Assembly (NCBI RefSeq): GCF_024721315.2
Contig: NZ_JANFAK020000080.1
Location: forward strand, 1 to 39,263
Source of the DNA: Streptomyces sp. Isolate_45
Lineage (GTDB): Bacteria > Actinomycetota > Actinomycetes > Streptomycetales > Streptomycetaceae
Direction: 5' to 3'
DNA: 39,263 nt
Shown: positions 32,148-39,244 of the stretch, in pieces
How the letters are laid out: each line of letters begins with the position of its first letter
How positions within the stretch are numbered: the first letter of the stretch is position 1
Translations under genes and position numbers: made by a program
The notes under the pieces: generated by a model
The model's input: the letters and a program-made list of their open reading frames with translations, nothing else
Databases searched by the model: none
Told to the model about the DNA's origin: nothing

Positions 32148-33383
32148 TCAGAGGGCGTCGGCGCGGCGCCGCAGGAGGTCGCGTTCGCGTGCGTTGCGCG
32201 TCAGGGACGCCGCCCTCAGGAACTCGGCGCGGGCTTCCGGCCCGCGTCCGAGCCGCTCCAGCAGGTCTCCCCGTACGCTCGGCAACAGGTGGTAGGAGCG
32301 CAGGGCGGGCTCTGCGGTGAGGGCGTCGACGAGGGGCAGGGCGGCCTCGGGGCCGTCGGCCATGGAGACGGCGACGGCCCGGTTCAGCTCGATCACCGGT
32401 GAGGGGATCAGGAGGACGAGCCGCCCGTAGAGCGCGGCGATGGCCGCCCAGTCGGTGTCCTCGTACCGGACGGCGGCCGCGTGGCAGCCGGCGATGGCGG
32501 CCTGGAGGGAGTACGGGCCGCTGCCCGCGCGGTGCAGGGCCTCGACGCCGCGTCGGATCAGGAGCCGGTTCCAGCGGGACCGGTTCTGGTCGGCGAGCAG
32601 GACCGGTTCTCCGTCGGGGCCGGTCCGGGTGGCGATGCGGGAGGCCTGGAACTCCAGGAGTGCGCACAGGCCGTGCACCTCGGGTTCGCGCGGCATCAGC
32701 CCGGTGAGCACCCGGGCGAGGCGCAGGGCGTCCTCGCACAGGGCCGGTCGGACGAGGTCGTCCCCGGAGGTGGCCGAGTAACCCTCGTTGAAGATGAGGT
32801 AGATGACCTCCAGGACCGAGGCGAGGCGCTGTTCGCGGTCGGTGCCGTAGGGGACTTCGAATGGCACGGCCGCCTTGGCGAGGGTCCGTTTGGCACGGAC
32901 GATGCGCTGGGCGACGGTCGGTTCGGAGGACAGGTGGGCGCGGGCGATCTCCTGGGTGGTCAGGCCGCCGACCAGGCGCAGGGTGAGCGCGATGCGGGCG
33001 TCGGTGGCGAGGACCGGGTGGCAGGCGGTGAAGACCAGGCGCAGCAGGTCGTCGTCGATGTCCTGCGGGTCCGCGGGTTCGTCCGGGGCCGGCACGTCCT
33101 CCAGGGTGCGGCCGACCTCGGCGAGTTTGCGGGCGTAGGTCTCCTTGCGGCGGACGAGGTCGATCGCGCGGTGTTTCGCGGTGGCCGTGAGCCAGGCCCC
33201 GGGCCGGTCGGGGATGCCGCTGACCGGCCACTGTTCGAGCGCGGCGACGAGGGCGTCCTGCGCCAGTTCCTCGGCGATGCCGACGTCGTGCACGATGCGC
33301 GCGACTCCCGCGATGATCCGTGCGGACTCGATCCTGAACACCGCTTCGACCGCTCGGGTCGTACTCACTGCCGTCACGGCCAC
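32148..33383 (-). CDS. ECF42-type RNA polymerase sigma factor with C-terminal helical repeat extension
   Basis: The 411-residue protein has sigma region 2 at about 15-80 (RIIAGVARIVHDVGIAEELAQDALVAALEQWP...AWLTATAKHRAIDLVRR) and sigma region 4 at about 125-175 (ACHPVL...LTLRLVGGLTTQEIARAHLSSEPTVAQRIVRAKRTL). A roughly 220-residue extension includes VIYLIFNEGYSATSG, typical of group ECF42 (DUF6596). These factors lack an anti-sigma gene and are paired with DGPF-domain proteins, as seen here 53 bases upstream. The extension is thought to be required for activity. The exact start is uncertain: GTGs at 33383, 33377 and 33368 are all in frame. Confidence 0.92.
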   Translation of the reverse strand: MAVTAVSTTRAVEAVFRIESARIIAGVARIVHDVGIAEELAQDALVAALEQWPVSGIPDRPGAWLTATAKHRAIDLVRRKETYARKLAEVGRTLEDVPAPDEPADPQDIDDDLLRLVFTACHPVLATDARIALTLRLVGGLTTQEIARAHLSSEPTVAQRIVRAKRTLAKAAVPFEVPYGTDREQRLASVLEVIYLIFNEGYSATSGDDLVRPALCEDALRLARVLTGLMPREPEVHGLCALLEFQASRIATRTGPDGEPVLLADQNRSRWNRLLIRRGVEALHRAGSGPYSLQAAIAGCHAAAVRYEDTDWAAIAALYGRLVLLIPSPVIELNRAVAVSMADGPEAALPLVDALTAEPALRSYHLLPSVRGDLLERLGRGPEARAEFLRAASLTRNARERDLLRRRADAL

Positions 33384-33436
33384 CCATCAGAGCAGCCGTG
33401 ACGAGGCAGGGCAAACGCGGCGCGGGGCCGCAGGGA

Positions 33437-33793
33437 TCACATCTCGTCGATCTGCCGGACTTCGGCGCTCACGTTCCAGTGGGCGGGGTGGATCTCCAGG
33501 AAGCGCCGGGTCCACTCGATGGCCTCGGCCTTGTCCTTGCACTGGCTGAGGGAGTAGCCGCCGACGACCTCCTTGGTCTCGGTGAAGGGGCCGTCGGTGT
33601 AGCTGATCTTCCCGCCGGACCAGCTGACCCGGGTGCCCTCGGAGGTGGGGAGCAGGCCGGCGGTGTCGAGCATGACGCCCGCCTTGGTGATCTCCTCCAG
33701 GAGGGCGCCCATCCGCTCCTGGAAGTCGGCGGGGAACTCCTCCGGGGGAAGGGCCTGCTCGTTGATGCGGATCATCGTCAGGAAGCGCGGCAT
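33437..33793 (-). CDS. DGPF-domain (YCII-related) protein
   Basis: ATG at 33793 after GAGGAG gives 118 residues with the family signature YTDGPFTETKEVVGGYSL at about 65-82 and the C-terminal EIHPAHW. The fold is a small ferredoxin-like alpha/beta dimer related to YCII. DGPF genes are the standard partners of ECF42 sigma factors and are often their targets, but a biochemical role is not established. It precedes the sigma gene on the same strand by 53 bases and probably forms an operon with it. Confidence 0.92.
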   Translation of the reverse strand: MPRFLTMIRINEQALPPEEFPADFQERMGALLEEITKAGVMLDTAGLLPTSEGTRVSWSGGKISYTDGPFTETKEVVGGYSLSQCKDKAEAIEWTRRFLEIHPAHWNVSAEVRQIDEM

Positions 33794-33878
33794 GGTGACT
33801 CCTCGGTCGGGAGGGCGGGGACTTTCCCCGCCTCTCACCTGTGCGTCGAACGGGAGGCGCCCGGATCGACAGCTCCGG

Positions 33879-33903
33879 GGGAAATTCTTCGGAGAATTTT
33901 CCG
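33879..33903. promoter_or_regulatory. A/T-rich dyad between the DGPF and DoxX-like genes
   Basis: GGAAATTCT and AGAATTTTCC flank a TCGG loop, a 9-bp stem with one bulged T. It is by far the most A/T-rich patch in its neighbourhood, 90 bases before the DGPF start on the divergent strand. It could be an operator or a promoter-proximal structure. Confidence 0.35.
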
Positions 33904-33954
33904 GGGCGGCCACCCGACGCGCTGCGGAGCGTCTCCGCGCACCCTGCCCACCGG

Positions 33955-33973
33955 TCCTACCGGCGAGTAGGAT
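33955..33973 (+). promoter_or_regulatory. Candidate -10 element and overlapping inverted repeat of the DoxX-like gene
   Basis: TAGGAT at 33968-33973 matches a streptomycete -10. TCCTAC (33955-33960) and GTAGGA (33967-33972) form an inverted repeat across it, so a regulator bound here would block RNA polymerase. No convincing -35 is seen. Confidence 0.4.
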
Positions 33974-33976
33974 CAC

Positions 33977-34012
33977 GGCCCCAGGTCACTTCGAGGCCCC
34001 AGGTCACTTCGA
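33977..34012. repeat. 18-bp tandem duplication in the leader of the DoxX-like gene
   Basis: GGCCCCAGGTCACTTCGA occurs twice in immediate succession (33977-33994 and 33995-34012), directly before the ribosome-binding site GAGAGGA. Confidence 0.9.
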
Positions 34013-34023
34013 GAGGACTCCCG

Positions 34024-34401
34024 ATGCCCCCCACCCCCTCCTCGCCGCTGCTGCTCGCCGGCCTCCTGGCCGGGGCCGCGGTGGCGCACGCGGCCGTGCC
34101 GAAGCCGTTCGACGCGATGGTCCCCGCCTCGCTTCCCGGCACCCCGCGCGGGTGGACGTACGCGAGTGGCGCGGCGGAGCTCGTGCTCGCCGCCGGCGTG
34201 GCGCACCCCCGTAGCCGCCGGGTGGCGGCGCTGGCCACGGCGGCGTTCTTCGTGGGCGTTCTCCCCGCCCACGTGAAGATGATCGTCGACGCCCGCCACG
34301 GCTCCCCCGTCCACCTCGCCGCGGCGGTGGGGCGACTGCCGCTCCAGGTCCCGCTGGTGCTGTGGGCCCGCAAGGTGAGCCGCTCGGCGGCCTCCCGCTG
34401 A
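34024..34401 (+). CDS. DoxX-like small membrane protein
   Basis: ATG at 34024 after GAGAGGA gives 125 residues with about four hydrophobic segments: about 8-24, 47-61 (ASGAAELVLAAGVA), 69-88 (VAALATAAFFVGVLPAHVKM) and 100-114. The layout, including the GAAEL motif in helix 2, is that of short DoxX-family proteins. Their role is unclear, with links to quinones or redox balance. It is divergent from the DGPF/sigma operon and could be under ECF42 control, but no shared promoter motif could be shown. Confidence 0.7.
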   Translation: MPPTPSSPLLLAGLLAGAAVAHAAVPKPFDAMVPASLPGTPRGWTYASGAAELVLAAGVAHPRSRRVAALATAAFFVGVLPAHVKMIVDARHGSPVHLAAAVGRLPLQVPLVLWARKVSRSAASR

Positions 34402-34415
34402 ACCGTCCCCGTCCG

Positions 34416-34469
34416 CCGTTCCCACCCCTCGCACCGTTCCCACCCCTCGCACCGCGTCCGCCCGTCGCA
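34416..34469. repeat. 18-bp tandem repeat after the DoxX-like gene
   Basis: CCGTTCCCACCCCTCGCA occurs twice exactly (34416-34433, 34434-34451), followed by a degenerate third unit CCGCGTCCGCCCGTCGCA (34452-34469). Confidence 0.9.
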
Positions 34470-34508
34470 CCGCATCCGATCGGGCGGGGACGACGGAAGA
34501 GTCGTGCA

Positions 34509-34543
34509 GAGCCCCCGGTCGCACGTCGGCGGACCGGGGGCTC
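34509..34543. terminator. Bidirectional terminator between convergent genes
   Basis: Perfect 12-bp arms GAGCCCCCGGTC (34509-34520) and GACCGGGGGCTC (34532-34543) enclose an 11-base loop between the convergent DoxX-like gene and the next leftward gene. Confidence 0.75.
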
Positions 34544-34601
34544 GGCCGTGCCCGGACCGTGGCGCAAGGGAGCGACCTCCGTCAGATACGCCCGCGGAGG
34601 G

Positions 34602-35252
34602 TCAGGAACACCAGAAGAACAGGGTGTCGTTGACGCGCTCGCCCTCCTCGGCCGCTTCCCACTCCTCGGCCTCGAAGCGCATGGCCTTGACGAAGTACTC
34701 GGCGGTTTCCCGGACTTCCGGCTCCACCAGGTCGAACACGGCCTCATGGGCCGCGACGAACGCGGCGGCCTCCGCGGTCGGGAAGGTGCCCATCCACGGG
34801 ACGGTGTCACCGGGGAAGGGCACGCGCACCGGCGGTCCGGACATGATGATCTCGGAGATGCTCAGGTGGGGCGGGACTCCGGCCGCCGACAGCTCCTCGT
34901 CGACCGTCGAGAACCACGACTGGCGCGCCCAGTCCCCGAGATCGTGGGTGTCCGAGAAGTGCGCGGCGATCAACGCGTGCAGGGCGTAGGTCCAGGCGGG
35001 CCCCTCCCGCCCGTCGACCTCGCCGTCGAGCAGCTGCTCCAGGGCCTGCGCCACGGAGACCTCCAGGTCCACCCCCCGGCTCCGCAGCCTCTCGTCCTTG
35101 CGCGCGCACTCCGCGCGGACGTGGCCGAGGCAACGCTCCTGATCGGGCGTGCGCTCCACGGCGGTGAGCAACCTCATCGCGCTGCGCATGTTGCCGGTAC
35201 TCATCACCAGGTGACCCACTGGCACTTCCTTCCCCACATGACGGAGCTCCAT
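34602..35252 (-). CDS. Hypothetical protein, DUF7691-like (216 aa)
   Basis: From memory the C-terminal half (SISEIIMSGPPVRVPFPGD...MGTFPTAEAAAFVAAHEAVFDLVEPEVRE) resembles DUF7691, an uncharacterised actinobacterial family, often rich in Trp and acidic residues. It is a soluble acidic protein with no signal or membrane segment. Start choice is uncertain: ATG at 35252 has GGAG only 3 bases upstream, while an internal ATG (MSTGNMRSAMRLL) is also possible. The gene is monocistronic by appearance, 31 bases from the end of the upstream same-strand hypothetical. Confidence 0.65.
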   Translation of the reverse strand: MELRHVGKEVPVGHLVMSTGNMRSAMRLLTAVERTPDQERCLGHVRAECARKDERLRSRGVDLEVSVAQALEQLLDGEVDGREGPAWTYALHALIAAHFSDTHDLGDWARQSWFSTVDEELSAAGVPPHLSISEIIMSGPPVRVPFPGDTVPWMGTFPTAEAAAFVAAHEAVFDLVEPEVRETAEYFVKAMRFEAEEWEAAEEGERVNDTLFFWCS

Positions 35253-35283
35253 GATCTCCGAGACCCGTCCCCCGGCCGAATCG

Positions 35284-35553
35284 TCACGGACTGTCCCCGG
35301 TCCAGTCCCAGCGGGAGGGGTCGCCGGGGCGGCGGCGGTAGTGGGCGCGGCCGCCCGCTCCGTAGCGCCCTATCTCGGTCGGCAGCCGGGCCTCCTCGGC
35401 CAGCTGCGGAGCGCTCCAGCCGGTCACGTCGAGGAGGAGGCCGTCGAGGGGGCCGCCCACGAGTTCGCCGTAGGCGTGACCGGGGCGCGGGCCCGGGTCG
35501 GGATCGTCGTGGTCGGCGCCGTAGACCCGGCGCCGCAGCATCCTGTCGTCCAT
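35284..35553 (-). CDS. Conserved small hypothetical protein (89 aa)
   Basis: I do not recognise a named domain. The ATG at 35553 gives MDDRMLRRRVYGADHDDPDP, then HAYGELVGGPLDGLLLDVTGW and a C-terminal RWDWTGDSP. The VGGPLDG motif and Trp-ending tail recur in streptomycete hypothetical proteins from memory. It is soluble and charged. The ribosome-binding site is weak (CTGGAC). It is divergent from the thioredoxin-fold gene and lies just upstream of the DUF7691-like gene on the same strand. Confidence 0.6.
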   Translation of the reverse strand: MDDRMLRRRVYGADHDDPDPGPRPGHAYGELVGGPLDGLLLDVTGWSAPQLAEEARLPTEIGRYGAGGRAHYRRRPGDPSRWDWTGDSP

Positions 35554-35678
35554 GGGTCCAGCTTCACAGGCCCCACTGACATCGAGACCGGAGGTGGCAC
35601 TGCAACGGGTCCGGTCCGGGGGCGGCAGGGACCGCCTACGCTGTCGATCACCGCAACGCGAACTGAGGAGCACCACCC

Positions 35679-36017
35679 ATGGCCCGTCGGGTACACCGGC
35701 CACTGGAGGACCAGGAATTCGACTTCATCGTCGGCATGACGCAGGGCCCGGTCCTCGCCTACTTCATCGGCACCTGGCCCAAGGCCGTCGAGGCCTGCAG
35801 GGCGATGGACGTCCTCGTCGCGGAGCTGGCCGAGGAGTACGGAACCCGGCTGACCGCCGTCCGCACCGACATCACCCGCTGCCCGGGGCCCACCCGGCGC
35901 TTCGGCGTGACCGGTGCCCCGACCGTCGTGCTCGTCGAGGCGGGCGAGGCGGTCGCCTCCCACGCGGGGCCGCTGGGCCCCGAGGAGTTCCGCGCGTTCC
36001 TGGACGCCCACCTGTAG
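35679..36017 (+). CDS. Thioredoxin-fold protein without a CXXC active site
   Basis: The 112-residue protein follows the thioredoxin pattern: strand PVLAYFIGTW (Trp33 at the usual position), helix, LTAVRTDITR, and RFGVTGAPTVVLVEAGEAV with the conserved cis-proline (Pro81), then a C-terminal helix. The WCGPC motif is replaced by WPKAVEAC, so neither active-site Cys is present. Cys40 and Cys68 remain and might form a different pair. It probably acts in binding or as a non-classical redox protein. ATG at 35679 follows GAGGAG. Confidence 0.8.
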   Translation: MARRVHRPLEDQEFDFIVGMTQGPVLAYFIGTWPKAVEACRAMDVLVAELAEEYGTRLTAVRTDITRCPGPTRRFGVTGAPTVVLVEAGEAVASHAGPLGPEEFRAFLDAHL

Positions 36018-36046
36018 GCCTGTCGCCGAGGTCCCGCGCGGCCCGT

Positions 36047-36083
36047 GGGGGAGGTGGGGTGACTCCCCCCGGGTGAACCCGGG
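36047..36083 (+). terminator. Double hairpin after the thioredoxin-fold gene
   Basis: GGGGGAG (36047-36053) pairs with CTCCCCC (36063-36069), and a second hairpin CCCGGG-TGAA-CCCGGG covers 36068-36083, 30 bases after the stop. The two are mutually exclusive by two bases. Confidence 0.5.
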
Positions 36084-36177
36084 CAGTCTGGCCGAAAGTG
36101 GCATAGGTGGGATAGGTGCCTCAGGCATGTAATGGAGTCCGGCGCGACGGAACCATCGCTTGCGAGGTGTTGTTCTC

Positions 36178-37464
36178 ATGTCCGAAGCCACGTCCGAAGC
36201 CACGTCCGAAGCCCCGTTCGAAGTCCCGTTCGAAACCGATTCCGGGGCCACGTCCGGAGCCACGTCCGGGGCCATGCCACAAGAAGCCATCGCCTTCCCG
36301 CAGGATCGGACCTGCCCCTACCACCCGCCCACCGCGTACGAGCCCCTCCGCGGGGCTCGCCCGCTGTCCAGGGTGACCCTCTTCGACGGGCGCTCCGTGT
36401 GGGTCGTCACCGGCCACGCCGAGGCCCGCGCACTCCTCTCCGACGGGCGGCTGTCCACCGACCGCACCAACGCCGCCTTCCCCACCCCCACCGCGCGGTT
36501 CAAGGGCCTGCGGAACCGCCGCACGGCTCTCCTCGGGGTCGACGACCCGGAGCACAACGCGCAGCGCCGCATGCTGATCCCCAGCTTCAGCCTGAAGCGG
36601 ACGGCGGCCCTTCGCCCCCGCATCCGGGAGACCGTGGACCGGCTGATCGACTCGATGGTGGCCCGGGGCCCGGAGGCCGAACTCGTCTCCGCCTTCGCAC
36701 TGCCGGTGCCGTCCATGGTCATCTGCGCCCTGCTGGGAGTGCCGTACGAGGACCACGAGTTCTTCGAGGGTCAGTCACGGCGGCTGCTGCGCGGCCCCGG
36801 GCCGGCCGATGTCGAGGACGCCCGGCGGCGGCTCGACTCCTATCTGGAGGCGCTGATCCGGCGCAAGCGCGCCGACCCCGGCGACGGCCTGCTGGACGAG
36901 CTGATCGCGACACACCTGGAGACGGGCGGGACGGACGTCGAGGAACTGGTCGCCCTCGCGGTGATCCTGCTGGTCGCGGGGCACGAGACGACGGCGAACA
37001 TGATCTCGCTGGGCACCTTCACCCTGCTGCGGCATCCGGAGCGACTGGCCGAGCTTCGCGCCGATCCGTCCCTGATGTCGGAGGCGGTGGAGGAGTTGAT
37101 GCGGTTCCTGTCGATCGCGGACGGCATGCTGCGGGTGGCGACCGCGGAGATCGAGGTGGGCGGGGTCACGATCCACCCGGACGACGGGGTCGTCTTCGCC
37201 ACCTCCGTCATCAACCGCGACGACACGGTCTTCAAGGAGCCCGACGCACTCGACTGGCACCGGCCGACCCGGCACCATCTGGCCTTCGGCTTCGGCATCC
37301 ACCAGTGCCTCGGGCAGAACCTGGCCCGCGCCGAGATGGAGATCGCGCTCGGGGCCCTGTTCGAGCGGCTGCCGCGACTGCGGCTCGCGGCCGATCCGGA
37401 CCGGATCCCGTTCAAGCCCGGAGACACCATCCAGGGCATGGTCGAACTGCCCGTGGTCTGGTGA
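36178..37464 (+). CDS. Cytochrome P450, CYP105-like
   Basis: The 428-residue P450 has the I-helix oxygen-binding motif AGHETTAN, the ExxR motif in EELMRFL, and the heme-binding loop FGFGIHQCLG with the proximal Cys. QDRTCPYHPPTAYEPL near the N-terminus is typical of CYP105 enzymes, which hydroxylate xenobiotics and secondary metabolites. ATG at 36178 follows GAGGTG. It adds a 32-residue lead of SEAT/SGAT repeats before the normal start region, and an ATG at 36274 (MPQEAIAF) would remove it but lacks a good ribosome-binding site. The stop overlaps the ferredoxin GTG, so electron partner and enzyme are co-translated. Confidence 0.93.
   Translation: MSEATSEATSEAPFEVPFETDSGATSGATSGAMPQEAIAFPQDRTCPYHPPTAYEPLRGARPLSRVTLFDGRSVWVVTGHAEARALLSDGRLSTDRTNAAFPTPTARFKGLRNRRTALLGVDDPEHNAQRRMLIPSFSLKRTAALRPRIRETVDRLIDSMVARGPEAELVSAFALPVPSMVICALLGVPYEDHEFFEGQSRRLLRGPGPADVEDARRRLDSYLEALIRRKRADPGDGLLDELIATHLETGGTDVEELVALAVILLVAGHETTANMISLGTFTLLRHPERLAELRADPSLMSEAVEELMRFLSIADGMLRVATAEIEVGGVTIHPDDGVVFATSVINRDDTVFKEPDALDWHRPTRHHLAFGFGIHQCLGQNLARAEMEIALGALFERLPRLRLAADPDRIPFKPGDTIQGMVELPVVW
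36181..36273. repeat. 12-bp tandem repeat at the 5' end of the P450 gene
   Basis: TCCGAAGCCACG and drifted copies (TCCGAAGCCCCG, TTCGAAGTCCCG, TCCGGAGCCACG) run for roughly seven and a half units in frame, encoding SEAT, FEVP and SGAT blocks. Confidence 0.85.
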
Positions 37465-37673
37465 GCGGCGTGCGGATCTCCGTCGACCACGACGTCTGCG
37501 TCGGCGCCGGGCAGTGCGCGCTCACCGCGCCCGAGGTGTTCACCCAGGACGACGACGGCTTCGGGGAGGTGCTGGCCGGCCGTGAGGACGGCCACGGCAG
37601 CCCGCTCGTACGGGAGGCCGCGCGGGCCTGCCCGGTGTCGGCGATCTCGGTGCTACCGGCCCGGGAGGGGTAG
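37461..37673 (+). CDS. [3Fe-4S] ferredoxin partner of the P450
   Basis: GTG at 37461 overlaps the P450 stop (GTGA) and gives 70 residues with the single-cluster pattern DVCVGAGQC (C-x5-C) and a late ACPVSAI (Cys-Pro), the ligand set of actinobacterial [3Fe-4S] ferredoxins that feed CYP105 enzymes (SuaB-like). The short acidic body (DDDGFGEVL) fits an electron carrier. The reductase that would supply electrons is not in the window. Confidence 0.93.
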   Translation: MSGVRISVDHDVCVGAGQCALTAPEVFTQDDDGFGEVLAGREDGHGSPLVREAARACPVSAISVLPAREG

Positions 37674-37708
37674 CGGCCGGGGGCCGGGGTCGGGCGGCCC
37701 CGGCACGA

Positions 37709-37746
37709 ACCTCGACTTCCTGTACAGTTGTCCAGGAAGTCGAGGT
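37709..37746. promoter_or_regulatory. 38-bp perfect dyad, likely TetR operator, covering a -10 element
   Basis: ACCTCGACTTCCTG (37709-37722) and CAGGAAGTCGAGGT (37733-37746) are exact 14-bp inverted arms around TACAGTTGTC. TACAGT (37723-37728) in the centre is a plausible -10. It stands 44 bases before the DUF1304 start, whose operon ends in a TetR gene, so autorepression is the simplest reading. A role as terminator of the ferredoxin operon is also possible. Confidence 0.7.
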
Positions 37747-37789
37747 CGCCGGGGACGCCGGGGCCCGCTCGGACGGAGTGGAGGTGGCC

Positions 37790-38143
37790 GTGCACGCGGT
37801 CGCTCAGGTTCTCATCGGCGTCGTCGCCGCGCTGCACGCGTACTTCCTGGTCCTGGAGATGTTCCTGTGGCAGCGGCCGCCCGGTCGCGCACTGTCCGGG
37901 TTCGACGCGGACACCGCCCGCCTGACCGCCCCGCTCGCCGCCAACCAAGGGCTCTACAACGGCTTCCTCGCCGCCGGGCTGATCTGGGGGTTGGTGATCG
38001 ACTCGCTCGCCACACAGGTCTTCTTCCTGGCCTGCGTGATCGTCGCGGGGCTCTACGGGGCCGCCACCGCCAACCGCCGGATCCTCCTCGCCCAGGCCCT
38101 GCCCGGCGCGCTCGCCCTGGGCGCCGCGCTGCTCGCCGCGTGA
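37790..38143 (+). CDS. DUF1304 membrane protein
   Basis: GTG at 37790, preceded by GGAGG at the right distance, gives 117 residues with four transmembrane helices: about 1-20, 47-67 (NQGLYNGFLAAGLIWGLVI), 71-91 and 96-115. The motifs EMFLW and NQGLYNGFLAAGL are diagnostic of DUF1304, small membrane proteins of unknown role. Two further in-frame GTGs at 37778 and 37784 would add four or two residues but overlap the ribosome-binding site. The stop overlaps the TetR start, which suggests that the product is induced by a ligand of that repressor. Confidence 0.88.
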   Translation: MHAVAQVLIGVVAALHAYFLVLEMFLWQRPPGRALSGFDADTARLTAPLAANQGLYNGFLAAGLIWGLVIDSLATQVFFLACVIVAGLYGAATANRRILLAQALPGALALGAALLAA

Positions 38144-38751
38144 CGGCGTCGACCTCCCGCCCGGAACGGGCGCGGGCGGAGGATCCCCGGACCGCGCGGA
38201 CCAAGGCGCGGCTGCGCGAGAGCCTGCTCGCCGAGTGCGGATCGGGCCGCGAGCTGACCGAGGTCAGCGTCTCGGCGGTGGTGCGCCGGGCCGGCGTCGG
38301 CCGCGCCACCTTCTACCTGCACTACGAGGATCTCCCCGCGCTCGCCGTGGACGCCTGCGCGGAGGTGGTGCACGCGGCGGTCGACGCCCTGCACGCCTGG
38401 CAGACGGGCCCGGGCTCGGTCGCCCCGCTCCGGCCACCGGCCGCGCTGGCCGAGTACCTTTCCGGCGTCGCCGGTCACGCGGCCCTGTACCGGAGCCTGC
38501 TCCTGGCGGGCGGCGGCGGCCCGCTCGGCGAGCGCCTGCACCGGGAGCTGCGGGACCGCGCGCGGAGCGAGCGACTGGCCGTCGGCGCCCCGCACGCCGA
38601 CCTCGTCGCCTCGGCGGTCGCAGCCGCCTTCACCGGCGTCCTCGCGGACTGGCTGCACGGGCTGGTCCCGGACACCGGCCCGCCCGCGCTCGCCGACCGG
38701 ATCTGGGCGCTGCTCATTGCCCTCCACCGCGCCCTGCCCCCGACCGACTGA
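38140..38751 (+). CDS. TetR-family transcriptional regulator
   Basis: GTG at 38140 (GTGA overlap with DUF1304) gives 203 residues. An N-terminal TetR helix-turn-helix covers about 18-70 (RTKARLRESLLAECGSGRELTEVSVSAVVRRAGVGRATFYLHYEDLPALAVDAC), followed by an all-helical ligand-binding domain. The insertion GSGRELTEVSVSAV and FYLHYED are typical of the family. It probably binds the 38-bp dyad upstream of DUF1304 and represses its own operon. The inducer is unknown. Confidence 0.9.
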   Translation: MTASTSRPERARAEDPRTARTKARLRESLLAECGSGRELTEVSVSAVVRRAGVGRATFYLHYEDLPALAVDACAEVVHAAVDALHAWQTGPGSVAPLRPPAALAEYLSGVAGHAALYRSLLLAGGGGPLGERLHRELRDRARSERLAVGAPHADLVASAVAAAFTGVLADWLHGLVPDTGPPALADRIWALLIALHRALPPTD

Positions 38752-38776
38752 CCGGGACGCCCCGCCCCACCGCATG

Positions 38777-38811
38777 CGGGAGCCCCCGCCGGCGTCCGGC
38801 GGGGGCTCCCG
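38777..38811. terminator. Strong bidirectional terminator
   Basis: Perfect 16-bp arms CGGGAGCCCCCGCCGG (38777-38792) and CCGGCGGGGGCTCCCG (38796-38811) with a 3-base loop CGT lie between the convergent TetR and cold-shock genes. Confidence 0.9.
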
Positions 38812-38836
38812 TCAGGGGTCGGCTCGTGAAGCGGCG

Positions 38837-39040
38837 CTAGAGCGGCACCACTTGCTCGGCCTGGGGTCCCTTGGGGCCCTGAGTGACGTCGTACTCGACC
38901 TTCGCGCCTTCGGCCAGCTCCTTGAAGCCGGTCGTCTGGATCGCGGAGAAGTGCACGAACACGTCGGGGCCGCCGTCGTCCTGCTGGATGAAACCGAACC
39001 CCTTCTCCGAGTTGAACCACTTCACGGTGCCAGTTGCCAT
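38837..39040 (-). CDS. Cold-shock protein (CspA family)
   Basis: The 67-residue single-domain protein has RNP1 KGFGFI and RNP2 VFVHFSAI, the nucleic-acid-binding motifs of the OB-fold. Full family length, MATGTVKWFNSEKGFGFI start and an ending EQVVPL match streptomycete cold-shock proteins, RNA chaperones that are often highly expressed. ATG at 39040 follows AGAAGGA. The leader upstream is available for about 200 bases before the adapter, with a TATCGA at about 39090-39095 on the coding strand as a possible -10. Convergent with TetR across a strong terminator. Confidence 0.97.
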   Translation of the reverse strand: MATGTVKWFNSEKGFGFIQQDDGGPDVFVHFSAIQTTGFKELAEGAKVEYDVTQGPKGPQAEQVVPL

Positions 39041-39244
39041 CAGTACTGATCCTTCTCAACGTTCCACGCGGGCCGCACGCGCAGCCGTCTCGATAGTGCC
39101 CACCCGCCACTCGCGGCACACTCCGGACGCGGCCAACCGTGGCACCTCGAACGCATGACCGCATCGCCGACGGGTCACATCGCGCCGTCCCCGGCGGGCA
39201 GCGGCGCGGCCGGTCGGGGGGCGCGGGCCGCGGCGGGCCGGCGG

